A DNA stretch of 63,262 bases, from contig JASJBX010000050.1 in assembly GCA_030066295.1 (NCBI GenBank), positions 1 to 63,262 on the forward strand, read 5' to 3'. Below are positions 47,711 to 57,346 of the stretch, piece after piece. The notes under the pieces are model-generated. The model made no database searches. It saw nothing but the letters and a program-made list of their open reading frames with translations, and had not been told where the DNA came from. Each line of letters starts with the position of its first letter. The first letter of the stretch is position 1. The stretch is from Crocosphaera sp. (GTDB lineage Bacteria > Cyanobacteriota > Cyanobacteriia > Cyanobacteriales > Microcystaceae). Both the position numbers and the translations under genes were made by a program.

Positions 47711-48919
47711 ATGTCGTCACCATCTAAGCGAATCTTATTTATCAGCAATGGCCATGGAGAAGATAACCACTCTTCCTACGTCATTGAAACCCTATTACAA
47801 CTGTATCCCAATCTAGAAGTAGCAGCTATGCCCATTGTGGGGGAAGGAAACGCCTATCGTAACCTCGATGTTCCCATCATTGGACCCACCCAAAATATGC
47901 CCTCTGGGGGCTTTTCTTATATTAACCGTTTACGTCTGCTAACAGACTTAAAAGCAGGGTTGGTGGGGTTAACCTGGCGACAGTTACAAGCGGTTTGGCA
48001 ATACGCCCCCAGTTGCGATTTAATTATGGCAACCGGTGACACCGTATCCCAAGGGTTTGCTTATTCCACTGGTTATCCCTATGTTTCCTTTATTTCCTGT
48101 TTATCTGCCCTGTATGAAGGGACGTTAAAGGTGGGGCCCTTTATCGGAACTTTTTTGCGATCGCCCCGTTGTCTGGCGGTGTTTACCAGAGATCCCTACA
48201 CCGCCACAGATTTAAAGAAACAAGGTATCGGCAAAGCGCAGTTTGGGGGTATTCCTTCCCTCGATAAATTATACCCCACGGGAAAAGATTTACAACTTAA
48301 AGCTGATACGCCAATGGTGGCTTTATTACCCGGATCAAGACTTCCTGAGGCAATTCGCAATTTTACATTACAACTCAATCTTATTCTAGAAATTATTAAA
48401 GTAATGCCCCCTGAAAAAATACAATTTAGGGCTGCTTTGGTTCCTAAATTAATGCAAGAATTAACAACAATAGCCAATAGGGAAGGCTGGCAATATAAAG
48501 ACAATAAATTAAGCTATAAAACCGATCAAGGAACGGTAGAAGTTTTCTGTTATTCTGATGCTTTTAACGACATTTTACACAACTGTACGTTAATGCTAGG
48601 AATGGCAGGGTTAGCGGTAGATCAAGGCATTGCTTTAGGAAAACCTGTGATTCAAGTACCGGGAGTGGGTCCCCAGTTTACCTATGAGTTTGCCGAGGCA
48701 CAAACCCGTCTTATTGGCAGTTGCGCCCAAACTATCGGTAAGGGACCTGCAACCGAAGAAACCCTCAAAGAAGCAGCGAAATGTGTGGCTAAAACTGCCA
48801 CAAATAAAGGCTATTTAGAAGCGTGTGCAGTGGAAGGAAAAGCCCGTTTTGGACCCCCTGGGGCTTCTGGAAGAATTGCCCATTTTATATTAGCTAATTT
48901 GGGAGTTAATGAACCATAA
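47711..48919 (+). CDS. Lipid-A-disaccharide synthase-related protein
   Basis: KRILFISNGHGEDNHSSYVIETLLQL..., VALLPGSRLPEAIRNF. Confidence 0.8.
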   Translation: MSSPSKRILFISNGHGEDNHSSYVIETLLQLYPNLEVAAMPIVGEGNAYRNLDVPIIGPTQNMPSGGFSYINRLRLLTDLKAGLVGLTWRQLQAVWQYAPSCDLIMATGDTVSQGFAYSTGYPYVSFISCLSALYEGTLKVGPFIGTFLRSPRCLAVFTRDPYTATDLKKQGIGKAQFGGIPSLDKLYPTGKDLQLKADTPMVALLPGSRLPEAIRNFTLQLNLILEIIKVMPPEKIQFRAALVPKLMQELTTIANREGWQYKDNKLSYKTDQGTVEVFCYSDAFNDILHNCTLMLGMAGLAVDQGIALGKPVIQVPGVGPQFTYEFAEAQTRLIGSCAQTIGKGPATEETLKEAAKCVAKTATNKGYLEACAVEGKARFGPPGASGRIAHFILANLGVNEP

Positions 48920-49058
48920 TTACTGTTAAAAATAGTTGTCTAAGTTCTTGGATTGAAGTTATCATTAAGATTGAGGAAGTTATGTTATTTTTTATTATCT
49001 CAAAAAAACCAATTTTGTGTTATAATGTGCCTTTGCTTTTGTTGAATTCGTAATCCTA

Positions 49059-50801
49059 ATGAAAAAACGATCAAATTGGTGGAGATTATTACCTTATTTA
49101 TTAACCGAATGGCCGTCATTAGTTAAAGGATTTTTATGTATTTTAGGCTTTGTTTTAGTTACCTTAGCATTACCTTATCTAGCGGGACAAGTTTCTTTAT
49201 ATATTGGACAAGGTAATCTTCAACAAGTCGCTTATTGGTTGGGTTTAGGAACGTTAAGTTTTTTAGTTCGGGGGATTTTCCAATACGGGCAAAACATCTT
49301 TATGATTGATGCTTCTTTAGAGATGGTGTTAAATGTTCGTAAGGAAGTTTATGCCCATTTACATAAGTTGGGATTAGATTATTTTGAAACAGCAAAAACA
49401 GGAGATTTAACCTATCGTCTAACGGAAGATATCGATAAAGTTGGAGAAATTGTTGATAAATTATCCCACCAATTTGTATCAAATGTACTTCAATTAATTG
49501 TGATCCCTGCATATATGTTTTATCTCAACTGGCAGTTAACCATTGCTAGTTTAATTTTAGCCCCTTTAATGGCTACTCTAGTAGGTATGTTTGGCGAACG
49601 TTTATTGATTTTATCTCGTCGCAGTCAAAATCAAATCTCTAACCTTTCTTCCTTATTAACAGAAGTTTTTAGTGGGATTCGTGTCGTTCAAGCTTTTGCT
49701 GCCCAAGACTATGAAGTACGAAATTTTGCTCAAGAAGCTAAACATAATCGTCAAGCAAGATATAGAGCAGAAAAATTAAAAGCAACTCAATATCCTGTGG
49801 TGGGATTTTTAGAAGCTGTTAGTATTATGTCCCTCTTTTTTATTGGAGGATGGCAAATTTCTCAAGGTAATTTAAGATCAGAAGAATTTGTTAGTTATTT
49901 AGCTGCTGTTGCTATACTGTTACATCCTATCGATTTAATGACCAGTAATTATAATGAATTTAAACAAGCAGAAGCATCGGTGGATCGTATTTTTGAATTA
50001 ATGGATGAACAACCCACTGTTATCGAAAAATATAATAGTTTAACCTTACCAGAAGTGACAGGAAAAGTCGAATATTGTGACGTTAGTTTTGCTTATAAAG
50101 CAGATAAACCTGTCCTAAGAAAACTCAGTTTACTAGCACAACCGGGACAAATTATTGCCTTAGTCGGTTCATCCGGTGCAGGGAAAACTACCTTAGTTAA
50201 TTTACTCCCTCGTTTCTATGATCCCCAAGATGGACAAATTTTAATCGATGGTATTAATATTAAAGACGTTAGTTTAAAAAGTTTGCGTCGACAAATTGGA
50301 ATTGTTCCTCAAGAAACAACTTTATTCTCAGGAACCATTGCTCAAAATATTGCTTATGGCCAAGAAGAATTAGATTATTCTGCGATCGAAACTGCTGCAA
50401 AAATAGCCAATGCACACTCATTTATTAGTCAATTTTCTCAAGGGTATCAAACTTGGGTAGGAGAAAGGGGGGTTAACCTCTCGGGGGGCCAAAAACAAAG
50501 AATAGCGATCGCAAGGGCCGTCTTATTAAATCCTCGTATTATGATATTAGATGAAGCTACATCGGCCCTTGATTCCGAGTCAGAAGCATTGGTACAAGAA
50601 GCACTAGAAAGGGTAATGGAAAATCGTACCGTTTTCGTCATTGCTCACCGTTTAAGTACGGTACGTCGTGCTGATTGTATTTTAGTCTTAGAAAAGGGTC
50701 AAGTGGTAGAGTCAGGAACCCATGATGAATTATTAGTTAAAGAAGGTCGTTATGCTAAATTTTATAAGCAACAATATGCAAAAGGTTCAGAAGAATTTTA
50801 G
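49059..50801 (+). CDS. ABC transporter, fused permease/ATP-binding (exporter type)
   Basis: Walker A GSSGAGKTTLVN, signature LSGGQKQRIAIARA, Walker B IMILDEATSALD. Confidence 0.95.
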   Translation: MKKRSNWWRLLPYLLTEWPSLVKGFLCILGFVLVTLALPYLAGQVSLYIGQGNLQQVAYWLGLGTLSFLVRGIFQYGQNIFMIDASLEMVLNVRKEVYAHLHKLGLDYFETAKTGDLTYRLTEDIDKVGEIVDKLSHQFVSNVLQLIVIPAYMFYLNWQLTIASLILAPLMATLVGMFGERLLILSRRSQNQISNLSSLLTEVFSGIRVVQAFAAQDYEVRNFAQEAKHNRQARYRAEKLKATQYPVVGFLEAVSIMSLFFIGGWQISQGNLRSEEFVSYLAAVAILLHPIDLMTSNYNEFKQAEASVDRIFELMDEQPTVIEKYNSLTLPEVTGKVEYCDVSFAYKADKPVLRKLSLLAQPGQIIALVGSSGAGKTTLVNLLPRFYDPQDGQILIDGINIKDVSLKSLRRQIGIVPQETTLFSGTIAQNIAYGQEELDYSAIETAAKIANAHSFISQFSQGYQTWVGERGVNLSGGQKQRIAIARAVLLNPRIMILDEATSALDSESEALVQEALERVMENRTVFVIAHRLSTVRRADCILVLEKGQVVESGTHDELLVKEGRYAKFYKQQYAKGSEEF

Positions 50802-50967
50802 GTTAATCTAAAGTTCAATAAATACAAATATATCGATTTTAAAAAGCTATATAAATTGATTTTCTTTAATGATCTTTAGGATTTTTGAAGAAGATTGAGA
50901 TATGTGATATTATAATAATTAGGAAACTATAGTTGTTTTCGTTTTCCATAACATTAGTGTTGATAAA

Positions 50968-51618
50968 ATGAACACAATTGCTTTCAATAAGTTACCTATA
51001 TATGAGGTTGTCTTTATTATAGAATTTGAGACAATCAGTTTCCCTTCAGCTTATCTTGGGTTATATTGGGAAACAATTAAAGATAGATTTCCTCAAACAG
51101 AAGATCAGTTTAGTAATTTTGAAGATAAAAATTCTTTATTTAATAATATTGTTAATAATGTTTCATTTGGAAATCGTCAATTGCAACGGTTAATTCAGAT
51201 AAATGATACTAAATTTTACTATACTTATAGAAAAGAAAAAGCAATCTCTAAGAATGAACAGAAGAAAAAAGAGCCAACACTTTATGATAAATTCATGGAA
51301 AGTGGGTTAATCGGATGTTGTTCTCTTGACGAAGATTTATCAACAACCTATAAACAAGTTTTATCAGATAATTTAGAGTCTAAATATGATCAGAAAATTG
51401 TAAGCATTCAAGAAAAACTAAGAGATTATCCTGACTGGGATCGAGAAGAACAAATAAAACGCAATCAAAAAGCTTTGAAGAAATTAAAAGAAAGACATCA
51501 AAAAACTTTACAGATTGATGATCAAGAAGCTGAGCAAAGACAAGAAGAATTTGAGCGGTTTAAGCAAGTAATGGATCAATTCCGTCCCCAAGGTTCTAAA
51601 CTATATTCCGAAGACTAG
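50968..51618 (+). CDS. Hypothetical chimeric ORF: TIGR04255-like N-terminus joined to helical, antitoxin-like C-terminus
   Basis: LPIYEVVFIIEFETISFPSAYLGLYWETIKDRFP then FMESGLIGCCSLDEDLSTTYKQVLSDNLESKYD. Confidence 0.4.
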   Translation: MNTIAFNKLPIYEVVFIIEFETISFPSAYLGLYWETIKDRFPQTEDQFSNFEDKNSLFNNIVNNVSFGNRQLQRLIQINDTKFYYTYRKEKAISKNEQKKKEPTLYDKFMESGLIGCCSLDEDLSTTYKQVLSDNLESKYDQKIVSIQEKLRDYPDWDREEQIKRNQKALKKLKERHQKTLQIDDQEAEQRQEEFERFKQVMDQFRPQGSKLYSED

Positions 51619-51620
51619 AT

Positions 51621-51701
51621 AATGTATGTTGTTATTGCTACTACCAATGTTAAACATTTAAGTGAGTTCACAGAAGCTCTAAAGTGGGAAAATATAAAAT
51701 A
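51621..51701 (+). pseudogene. Remnant of a PIN-domain (VapC-like) toxin C-terminus
   Basis: ATG YVVIATTNVKHLSEFTEALKWENIK stop, resembling the last ~25 aa of PIN toxins. Confidence 0.45.
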
Positions 51702-51728
51702 ATTAATCTATTTACATTGGAGTCTTTT

Positions 51729-52646
51729 ATGAGTATTGTTATTTTTGGTAGCATTAACATGGACATGATTGCCCAAACCCCTCGCTTTCCTCAACCTGGG
51801 GAAACCGTCATCGGTAATCATTTTATCACTTTACCAGGGGGGAAAGGCGCAAATCAAGCGGTTGCAACGGCAAAATTAGGTCGTTTAACTTACTTTGTGG
51901 GACGGGTTGGGGGTGATAGTTTTGGAAGAGAATTATTGCAACGATTAGAAACCTTTAACATTAATACTCAAGGAGTTTTTATTGAGCAAAAAAGTTCCTC
52001 CGGTGTGGCAATGATCAATGTGGAAACATCGGGAGAAAACACCATTATTGTTATTCCTGGAGCCAATGGTAATATTGATGAAACAGATATTACTCGTTTA
52101 CAGACCATTCTCCCTAAAACCAGTCTTTTATTATTACAATTGGAAATTCCTTTAAAAGCAGTAGAAATGGCAGCCAGAGAAGCCAAAAAATTAGGGGGAA
52201 GTGTAATGTTAGATCCAGCACCCGCACCAGATAACTTACCCGATGAATTATATCCTTTTATCGATATTATTACCCCCAATCAAACCGAAGCAGCTAAATT
52301 AGTCGGTTTTGCGTTGAAAGATTCAGAAACCATTAAAAAAGCGGCTCATACCCTGCTGCAAAAAGGGGTAAAAATTGTCATTATTAAACTAGGAGAAAAA
52401 GGCGCATTTTATGCCACAGAAAATGAACAAGGATTTGTTAACCCTGTCACTGTCAAAACCATTGATACCGTGGGAGCAGGGGATGGATTTAATGGAGGAG
52501 TTGCTGCGGCACTAGATCGAGGTTTATCCTTAAGAGAAGCCCTTAAATGGGGGACAATTGTTGGAGCTTTAACCACCACAAAAGAGGGCGCACAAACCGC
52601 TTTGCCCGATTTAGAAACCGTCCAACAATTACTAATTAATAATTAA
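51729..52646 (+). CDS. rbsK: Ribokinase
   Basis: GSINMDMIAQTPRFPQPGETVIGNHFITLPGGKGANQAVA; DTVGAGDGFNGGVA. Confidence 0.93.
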   Translation: MSIVIFGSINMDMIAQTPRFPQPGETVIGNHFITLPGGKGANQAVATAKLGRLTYFVGRVGGDSFGRELLQRLETFNINTQGVFIEQKSSSGVAMINVETSGENTIIVIPGANGNIDETDITRLQTILPKTSLLLLQLEIPLKAVEMAAREAKKLGGSVMLDPAPAPDNLPDELYPFIDIITPNQTEAAKLVGFALKDSETIKKAAHTLLQKGVKIVIIKLGEKGAFYATENEQGFVNPVTVKTIDTVGAGDGFNGGVAAALDRGLSLREALKWGTIVGALTTTKEGAQTALPDLETVQQLLINN

Positions 52647-52746
52647 TGTTAATTTAGCTCGTGTGAATTTAGGGACAGGGACACCATTGCTTATAATAGA
52701 CCATAGACTTATCGCCCCATCACACCTTTGAAGGTTTATTGACTTT

Positions 52747-53133
52747 ATGACTACCCTCGAAGATATCCAACCTGCCCCCAAAGGCGAGATAATGATCTAT
52801 CAGCCGTATTATCATAAAGATAAGCATAAAATTCTTCCCTATGCCATTTCTTTATATTCCCAAGGACATCTAGAAGGAACCAGACGCATTGAAGGGGGCA
52901 AAGGTATTCCCTTTGTGGCTTCCTGGTATGTGTCTAAGTTGCCCTCAGAAATTACTCGCTGTCGGATGCAGTTTGATGGTCAAGCAGAATTAAGTTATGA
53001 AATCACCATTCTTAATGCAGAATTTATTGACTATCTGATTTCAGTGCTTAAAATTTATCAAGAAGGACAAATAGTAGATTTTCCTCAAGGATTCTATCGC
53101 AAGTTGCTACACTGTGAAGAATCTGCCTCCTAG
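52747..53133 (+). CDS. Conserved cyanobacterial protein, EbsA-like
   Basis: 128 aa; IYQPYYHKDKHKILPYAISLYSQGHLEGTRRIEGG; assignment from memory. Confidence 0.5.
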   Translation: MTTLEDIQPAPKGEIMIYQPYYHKDKHKILPYAISLYSQGHLEGTRRIEGGKGIPFVASWYVSKLPSEITRCRMQFDGQAELSYEITILNAEFIDYLISVLKIYQEGQIVDFPQGFYRKLLHCEESAS

Positions 53134-53161
53134 GTCTAATCAAAAATAAAGGAGTAACAGG

Positions 53162-54253
53162 GTGGCACAGTCAACCAAATACTTAATTGTTGCCTCAATT
53201 GAAGCATACACAGGAAAGTCAGGAACCATTCTAGGACTGGCCCATCAATTTCAAGAGCAAGGCTTCTCTATCGCCTATAGTAAACCGGTCGGGACTTGTT
53301 TCCGAGAGCAAGCATCTGGGGCCACCGAAGCAGATGTGGCCTTTGTCGCCGATGCCTTGGGCCTCAAAGAAGCGGATATCGGATGGCCCCTGGTTCCCCT
53401 CCAACGGGCAACCGTAGAAAAACGCCTCAAACACGAAGATACAACGGACTACCCACAGAGATTAAAAGAAAGTCTTGCCGACAAACAAGCCAATGTCGTC
53501 ATCTTAGAAGGGGCAGGAACCCTCTGGGAAGGCAGTCTCTTTGGTCTATCCGTCGTTGATATGGTCAAAACCCTAGATGCGTCTGTCTTATTAGTCGCCC
53601 GTTATCATTCTCCCCTGATCGTAGATAGTTTGCTCACCGTAAAATTGGCCTTAGGGGATCACTTGGCGGGAATGGTGATTAACGATATCCCCAACGAGGC
53701 ACTAGAAACCGCCCAAACCATGATTAAACCCTATCTTGAAAGTCATGGGGTGCCAGTCTTGGGATTATTACCGGCCAGTCGTTTACTCCGCAGTGTCAGC
53801 GTTCGGGAAATTTCTCATCAGTTAAACGCTCAAGTTTTGTGTCGTGGCGATCGCTTAGATTTAATGGTGGAAAGTTTGACCATTGGGGCCATGAATGTCA
53901 ACTCGGCCTTAGAATATTTTCGTCAAGGACAAAACAAAGCAGTGGTAACCGGAGGCGATCGCACCGATCTGCAGTTAGCCGCCTTAGAAACCTCTACCAG
54001 TTGTCTCATTCTGACGGGACACATGAACCCCCAACCCTTAATTATTAGTCGCGCTGAAGATTTAGAAGTTCCTATCCTCTCGGTGGATCTTGATACCTTG
54101 AGTACGGTCGAAATTGTGGATCAAGCGTTTGGTAAAGTTCGACTACAAGAAAAAATCAAAGTTAGTTGTATTCAAGAATTGATGGTTCAAAACTTTGATA
54201 TTGCCCGTTTAATCCAACAATTGAGCGGTTTAGGCAGTAGGGGCAATATCTAG
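53162..54253 (+). CDS. Phosphotransacetylase-related protein (BioD-like N-domain + DRTGG domain), GTG start
   Basis: [51 protein letters not shown]. Confidence 0.85.
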   Translation: MAQSTKYLIVASIEAYTGKSGTILGLAHQFQEQGFSIAYSKPVGTCFREQASGATEADVAFVADALGLKEADIGWPLVPLQRATVEKRLKHEDTTDYPQRLKESLADKQANVVILEGAGTLWEGSLFGLSVVDMVKTLDASVLLVARYHSPLIVDSLLTVKLALGDHLAGMVINDIPNEALETAQTMIKPYLESHGVPVLGLLPASRLLRSVSVREISHQLNAQVLCRGDRLDLMVESLTIGAMNVNSALEYFRQGQNKAVVTGGDRTDLQLAALETSTSCLILTGHMNPQPLIISRAEDLEVPILSVDLDTLSTVEIVDQAFGKVRLQEKIKVSCIQELMVQNFDIARLIQQLSGLGSRGNI

Positions 54254-54550
54254 GTCAACCTAGATATTTCTGCTATAATGACCTACATCCCCACTTAGGT
54301 TGATTATACCTCTAGAAAAAGCTCTTGTTGCTAAGTTGGGTGTCAAAGATAAGCATTTAACCCATCCCCAACACCCAACCATTTAAACTATGTTTAACTG
54401 ACATCTTGCACCAGTACAGAAAAACTCAACAATCAAACAAATGAAATCAATGAGCAAGCAGTTAGAGTCAAAATCAATCCCATTCCCCATTCCCCATTCC
54501 CTATTCCCTCTCTAAACTAGCTGATTTTATCGGAGGTGCAAGATGTGAGT

Positions 54551-55207
54551 TTAAACCATGGCCGGTTGTAATAACTTAATATTAGAAAAACCAAATTCTT
54601 TGGTGATGGTTTCTCCGTTTTCTTCCCCAGTAATCACACGACTGGTTAAGATATAGTAGTTGCCCACTTTCTCATAATTATCCTCAAAATAAGTTTTTGC
54701 TTTTTTGAGTTCTCCCGTTTTGGGATCATGATAAATGGAGTCATATCGGTGGGAAAGATAACCGTCTTCTGTTTGATGACTACTAAACGTATCAATGGTC
54801 ACCACAACCCCATGAATATGACGGTGAACATGACACACCTCATTGTTACGGAGTTTATAGCGATCGCCTTCTGATTTGCCTCCCATGAGGATTTCTACCG
54901 CACCGGTTTCGTCTGTATCCCCGTAACGGAAGGTATTTTCCCCATGAACGTCTTCAAAGGAACGACGGACGCGATGGATTGAGGTTTCCCAGAGTTGGGA
55001 CTTTACTTGGCTTGAGGCTTCTGGATCGTCTATATTAAAGACTTCTGTGGACATATCTTCATTGACTCGCACTTGACCGCTAAAGATGCGATCGTTATCC
55101 TTGAAGATGACATCGGCACTATACCCAGGAAACTCTTGATCCCAGGTGTACCGGTTTTCGTAAGCAGAGCGAAATAAGTCTCTAGCGTTAAGGTTGGTTG
55201 CACTCAT
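54551..55207 (-). CDS. DUF3386-like conserved cyanobacterial protein
   Basis: ARDLFRSAYENRYTWDQEFPGYSADVIFKDND. Confidence 0.7.
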   Translation of the reverse strand: MSATNLNARDLFRSAYENRYTWDQEFPGYSADVIFKDNDRIFSGQVRVNEDMSTEVFNIDDPEASSQVKSQLWETSIHRVRRSFEDVHGENTFRYGDTDETGAVEILMGGKSEGDRYKLRNNEVCHVHRHIHGVVVTIDTFSSHQTEDGYLSHRYDSIYHDPKTGELKKAKTYFEDNYEKVGNYYILTSRVITGEENGETITKEFGFSNIKLLQPAMV

Positions 55208-55326
55208 AAAATTCTTGTTCCCTTACCTGTCGTCAACACAGTGGTTATAGAAAGAACCCATAGGTCTATTGATCCTATAGGTTAATACTTATTCTGATGT
55301 TAACTGATTTTCGGTTAACTTATCAA

Positions 55327-56109
55327 CTAACTGATGGAAGTTGTGGACGCATTCTCTTCACTATTAGGTAAGTTATTTAACATACTTTGAATTAAATCAT
55401 ATTGAGTGAAATCTTGATTTCCTTGCCAATGTTCCCAGGCTTCAATATGTTTCATTCTTAGGGCCATTTCTAAAATTGATAGTCCTTGGTCATGAACAGT
55501 AACGGCAATTTCTTCAATTTCTGGTAAAGGTTGTTTCGATTTTTCTTCCATATAAGCGGTTACCGCTTGGTCTTTTTCTTCTTCTGTTTCGTATTGACTA
55601 ATAATTTCGTTGATCTCTTCTTCTAAGGTTTCAGGATTATGAATAACAATATCCTCGCGATCAAAAAATTCAGCCAAGGAATTAGGGGGTTGAGGGGTTT
55701 CCTCTGGGGTACAACCAAACAACTTATTCACAATGGCCAATCGTACGGGTTCGGCTGCCCGCCAATTCAGTCTGGTATTAAAGAATTTTACCGCTTCTAT
55801 TACTCTTTGAAACGAGCGCACTTCTAGGATCATTAACTCATCACTAATAAACTGAAAATAACCTAAAGGAACTGGCCGACTGTCTTTAGGAATTTTATTA
55901 TACGACTGTTGAAAACGAATTTTTTTCGCCTCTTCTGAATAAAACCAATACCAGCGATCACTTTTTTCATAATATTCCATACATTTCAATTTATTAAACA
56001 CCCCCACAACCGTTTTTTGATTGGTCATATGATAATACAGTCTGGCTGGTTGATAGGGTTCCCCTGTAATATTAGTAATTAAATTTAGTTGAGTTTGCGT
56101 TGTTGTCAT
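55327..56109 (-). CDS. Conserved hypothetical protein (260 aa)
   Basis: Long ORF with C-terminal acidic region; no confident family. Confidence 0.65.
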   Translation of the reverse strand: MTTTQTQLNLITNITGEPYQPARLYYHMTNQKTVVGVFNKLKCMEYYEKSDRWYWFYSEEAKKIRFQQSYNKIPKDSRPVPLGYFQFISDELMILEVRSFQRVIEAVKFFNTRLNWRAAEPVRLAIVNKLFGCTPEETPQPPNSLAEFFDREDIVIHNPETLEEEINEIISQYETEEEKDQAVTAYMEEKSKQPLPEIEEIAVTVHDQGLSILEMALRMKHIEAWEHWQGNQDFTQYDLIQSMLNNLPNSEENASTTSIS

Positions 56110-56351
56110 ATTTTAAGCGTAATCAGCGTTAAATCTCTTATTTTTATCCTAATTCAACCTTACCATCCCTATCTTAAAAAAAGCTGAAATCTTCATTTCT
56201 TAAGATTATTTTTTCAATTATCATCAATTTTAACTGGCTTTAATTCTAAAGAAAAACAAAAGATCCTTAAATCTGTTGTAAAAAAGCCAATCATTTTTGA
56301 AAGTTGGCCTTACCGTTATTAGATAGGTAATCGTCTAACTCATCAACCACT

Positions 56352-57299
56352 GTGAAGATTCCAAGTAACATTATCACCTTACTCGTTGGTATCGTCATTA
56401 CATTAGCTAGTCTCTGGTATGGTCAAAATCATAATCTCATGCCAGTAGCTGCCTCTGAAGATGCCCAACAGGTAGACAATATATTCAACTTTATGATGAC
56501 TATCGCCACAGGGCTGTTTCTCTTGATAGAAGGAGTCTTAGTGTACAGTGTCATTAAATTTCGTCGTCGTAAAGGAGACACTAGCGACGGGCCTCCCATT
56601 GAAGGGAATGTTCCCCTCGAAATTCTCTGGACAGCTATTCCCACCATTATCGTCTTCATTCTTGCTTTGTATAGCTTTGAAGCGTACAACAATATGGGAG
56701 GACTCGATCCCGTCATTTCCAGAGATCACCCTCCCCAGCAAATTGCCATGGGTGGCCATGAGCATCAAATGGCCTTAGGTATTGGTAACTTTGAAACAGG
56801 GACTACCCCTCCAGTGGTAGTAGATGTCAAAGCCATTCAGTACGCCTGGATTTTCACCTATCCTGAAACGGGAATTGTATCTGGGGAACTCCATGTACCC
56901 ATCGATCGCCCTGTACAGTTGAACATCAATGCGGGAGATGTGCTCCATGCTTTTTGGGTTCCCCAACTGCGCTTGAAACAAGACGCAATTCCTGGCCGAG
57001 AAGCGGTTTTAGCCTTCACCTCTAACCGTGAAGGAGACTATCCCATCGTCTGTGCTGAACTTTGTGGAGCCTATCACGGAGGCATGAAATCAGTGCTTCA
57101 TGTGGATAGTGAAGAAGCCTATACCCAATGGGAAGAAACCAATAAACCAGTCCAAGAAGCCAATATGGGAGAAACCGCTTTAGTTGACCCCAAAACCATG
57201 AGTGATCAAGAGTATTTAAGCCCTTACGCCCAAGAAATGGGCATGAATCACAATATGGTGGCTGAATTAACCAGTCATCATGCTGATCACGCTTTTTAA
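56352..57299 (+). CDS. coxB: Cytochrome c oxidase subunit II (GTG start)
   Basis: Two N-terminal TM segments; CuA motif CAELCGAYHGGM. Confidence 0.95.
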   Translation: MKIPSNIITLLVGIVITLASLWYGQNHNLMPVAASEDAQQVDNIFNFMMTIATGLFLLIEGVLVYSVIKFRRRKGDTSDGPPIEGNVPLEILWTAIPTIIVFILALYSFEAYNNMGGLDPVISRDHPPQQIAMGGHEHQMALGIGNFETGTTPPVVVDVKAIQYAWIFTYPETGIVSGELHVPIDRPVQLNINAGDVLHAFWVPQLRLKQDAIPGREAVLAFTSNREGDYPIVCAELCGAYHGGMKSVLHVDSEEAYTQWEETNKPVQEANMGETALVDPKTMSDQEYLSPYAQEMGMNHNMVAELTSHHADHAF

Positions 57300-57346
57300 C
57301 TTGATAGAAGTCCAAACATAGATAGACAAAGTTTCACTTTTGACTT

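Noticed and set aside
53296-54048. ORFs 53231..53434, 53296..53559 and 53839..54048
   Set aside because: Out-of-frame with the well-supported DRTGG-domain protein; Arg-rich, non-protein-like translations.
54470-54512. CATTCCC tandem repeats (cccattccccattccccattccctattccc)
   Set aside because: Common low-complexity intergenic microsatellite in cyanobacteria; no spacer structure, so not CRISPR.
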